Positions 63,622-64,000 of a DNA stretch of 64,000 nucleotides are shown piece by piece; the first letter of the stretch is position 1, and every line of letters begins with the position of its first letter. This DNA comes from Pseudomonas lurida (lineage in GTDB: Bacteria > Pseudomonadota > Gammaproteobacteria > Pseudomonadales > Pseudomonadaceae): the NCBI RefSeq assembly GCF_013522705.1, contig NZ_JAAMRE010000011.1, positions 79,809-143,808 on the forward strand, written 5' to 3'. The translations under genes and the position numbers were made by a program. The notes beneath the pieces were generated by a model. It worked only from the letters and a program-made list of their open reading frames with translations. It was not told the origin of the DNA and searched no databases.

Positions 63622-64000
63622 AAGGGTGCATGTATTTTTGCGCGTCGAGTGTGTAGCGGAGTAACCGCTGCGCCGGTGATGGCACCTTGCCGTGAAGAAA
63701 GGTCACAGATCAGGGTGACGTAAACGTCACGGGAACAGTTTTGCGTGGGAAGGAATGCGTGGGGAATTGTTTCCGGGTGTGGCAATAAAGGTTGTGATTT
63801 GTGAGTTAGTGGGTCGGGGGGGGGCGCGTCGTCTGGAGTGGGGCCGCTTCGCGGCCCAGCGCGGGGCAAGCCCGCTCATACATGGACGCCCCCAGTATGC
63901 CAAGCACTCAATTCGTGAAAACACAGACGGGATAAGGTTGCAGCCATACATCCGGACTTTAAGTGAGGCGGTGCCTCTGTCCCTGATGGAATTCGCTGAT
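63622..64000. other. 379-base terminal stretch without a gene
   Basis: From the DUF2288 stop to the window end I see no ORF with a believable start and family. A G-rich run (GTCGGGGGGGGGCGC) lies at about 63816-63830, and a REP-like G/C palindrome GGGGCCGCTTCGCGGCCC lies at about 63841-63857, followed by GCGCGGGGCAAGCCCGCTC, an arrangement frequent in P. fluorescens-group intergenic DNA. The next gene presumably starts beyond the window. Confidence 0.6.

Noticed and set aside
63816..63830. G-run as a possible G-quadruplex or sequencing artefact
   Set aside because: Only one G-run is present; four spaced runs would be needed. It may be a real homopolymer, but nothing more can be said.
63727..63951. 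Minus-strand frame near the window end
   Set aside because: It contains the REP-like palindrome and G-run and has no conserved features or ribosome site.

Overview
The window is chromosomal DNA of a gammaproteobacterium, almost certainly a Pseudomonas of the P. fluorescens group. The evidence is uniformly GC-rich coding sequence, the gene order lpxA-lpxB-rnhB-dnaE-accA-tilS-pyrG-kdsA-eno-ftsB-ispD ... ispF-truD-surE-pcm-nlpD-rpoS, an aotJQMOP arginine/ornithine transporter, a braCDEFG-type branched-chain amino-acid transporter, and several GTGGGAGGGG(C/G)-type REP palindromes. I see no rRNA, tRNA, CRISPR array, insertion sequence or prophage.

Layout. (1) 1-13424, plus strand: housekeeping genes for lipid A (lpxA end, lpxB), replication and repair (rnhB, dnaE), fatty-acid initiation (accA), tRNA-Ile lysidine (tilS), CTP (pyrG), KDO (kdsA), glycolysis (eno), division (ftsB) and isoprenoids (ispD). 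(2) 13555-16609: a LysR regulator divergent from glutathione-dependent formaldehyde detoxification (class III alcohol dehydrogenase and S-formylglutathione hydrolase). (3) 16664-21759: ispF, truD, surE, pcm, nlpD and rpoS, mostly overlapping. (4) 21966-23445: a cold-shock protein, dcd and a 68-residue proline-rich protein. (5) 23467-33670, minus strand: a ligase-associated DNA repair set (exonuclease, ATP-dependent ligase, DEXH helicase, PdeM nuclease) split in two by the aotJQMOP operon. (6) 33929-38210, minus: a QuiP-like acylase lipoprotein, a His-rich SEC-C mini-protein, a LEA-type lipoprotein, a YchJ protein and a DUF6231-like protein. (7) 38566-48610: a collagen-like secreted protein, a CopD-like membrane protein, DinG, an agarase-like glycoside hydrolase, a beta-lactamase-fold esterase, a Trp-motif/AlgP-tailed OmpA lipoprotein, PdxH, a small membrane protein and SlyB. 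(8) 48688-55321: NhaA, a cysteine-synthase-like PLP enzyme, a COG2509 flavoprotein, a lipoprotein and an SDR/LysR pair. (9) 55318-57776, minus: a four-gene RiPP operon of the bufferin type (DUF2282 precursor, DUF692/MNIO enzyme, DUF2063 partner, DoxX protein). (10) 57952-62949, minus: the branched-chain amino-acid ABC transporter. (11) 63304-63621: a DUF2288 protein, then about 380 bases without a gene.

The most notable content is the bufferin-type MNIO operon with a possible ECF-type promoter; the repair cluster interrupted by an amino-acid transporter that lacks the usual downstream argR; two proteins with striking low-complexity or repeat architecture (the duplicated HVHGPxC SEC-C protein and the OmpA lipoprotein); and several regulatory structures (a terminator-like hairpin ending exactly at the ispF start codon, a 16-bp perfect palindrome upstream of the leucine transporter, and a REP-derived terminator). 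All functions are inferred from sequence motifs and remembered family features; no database search was possible.
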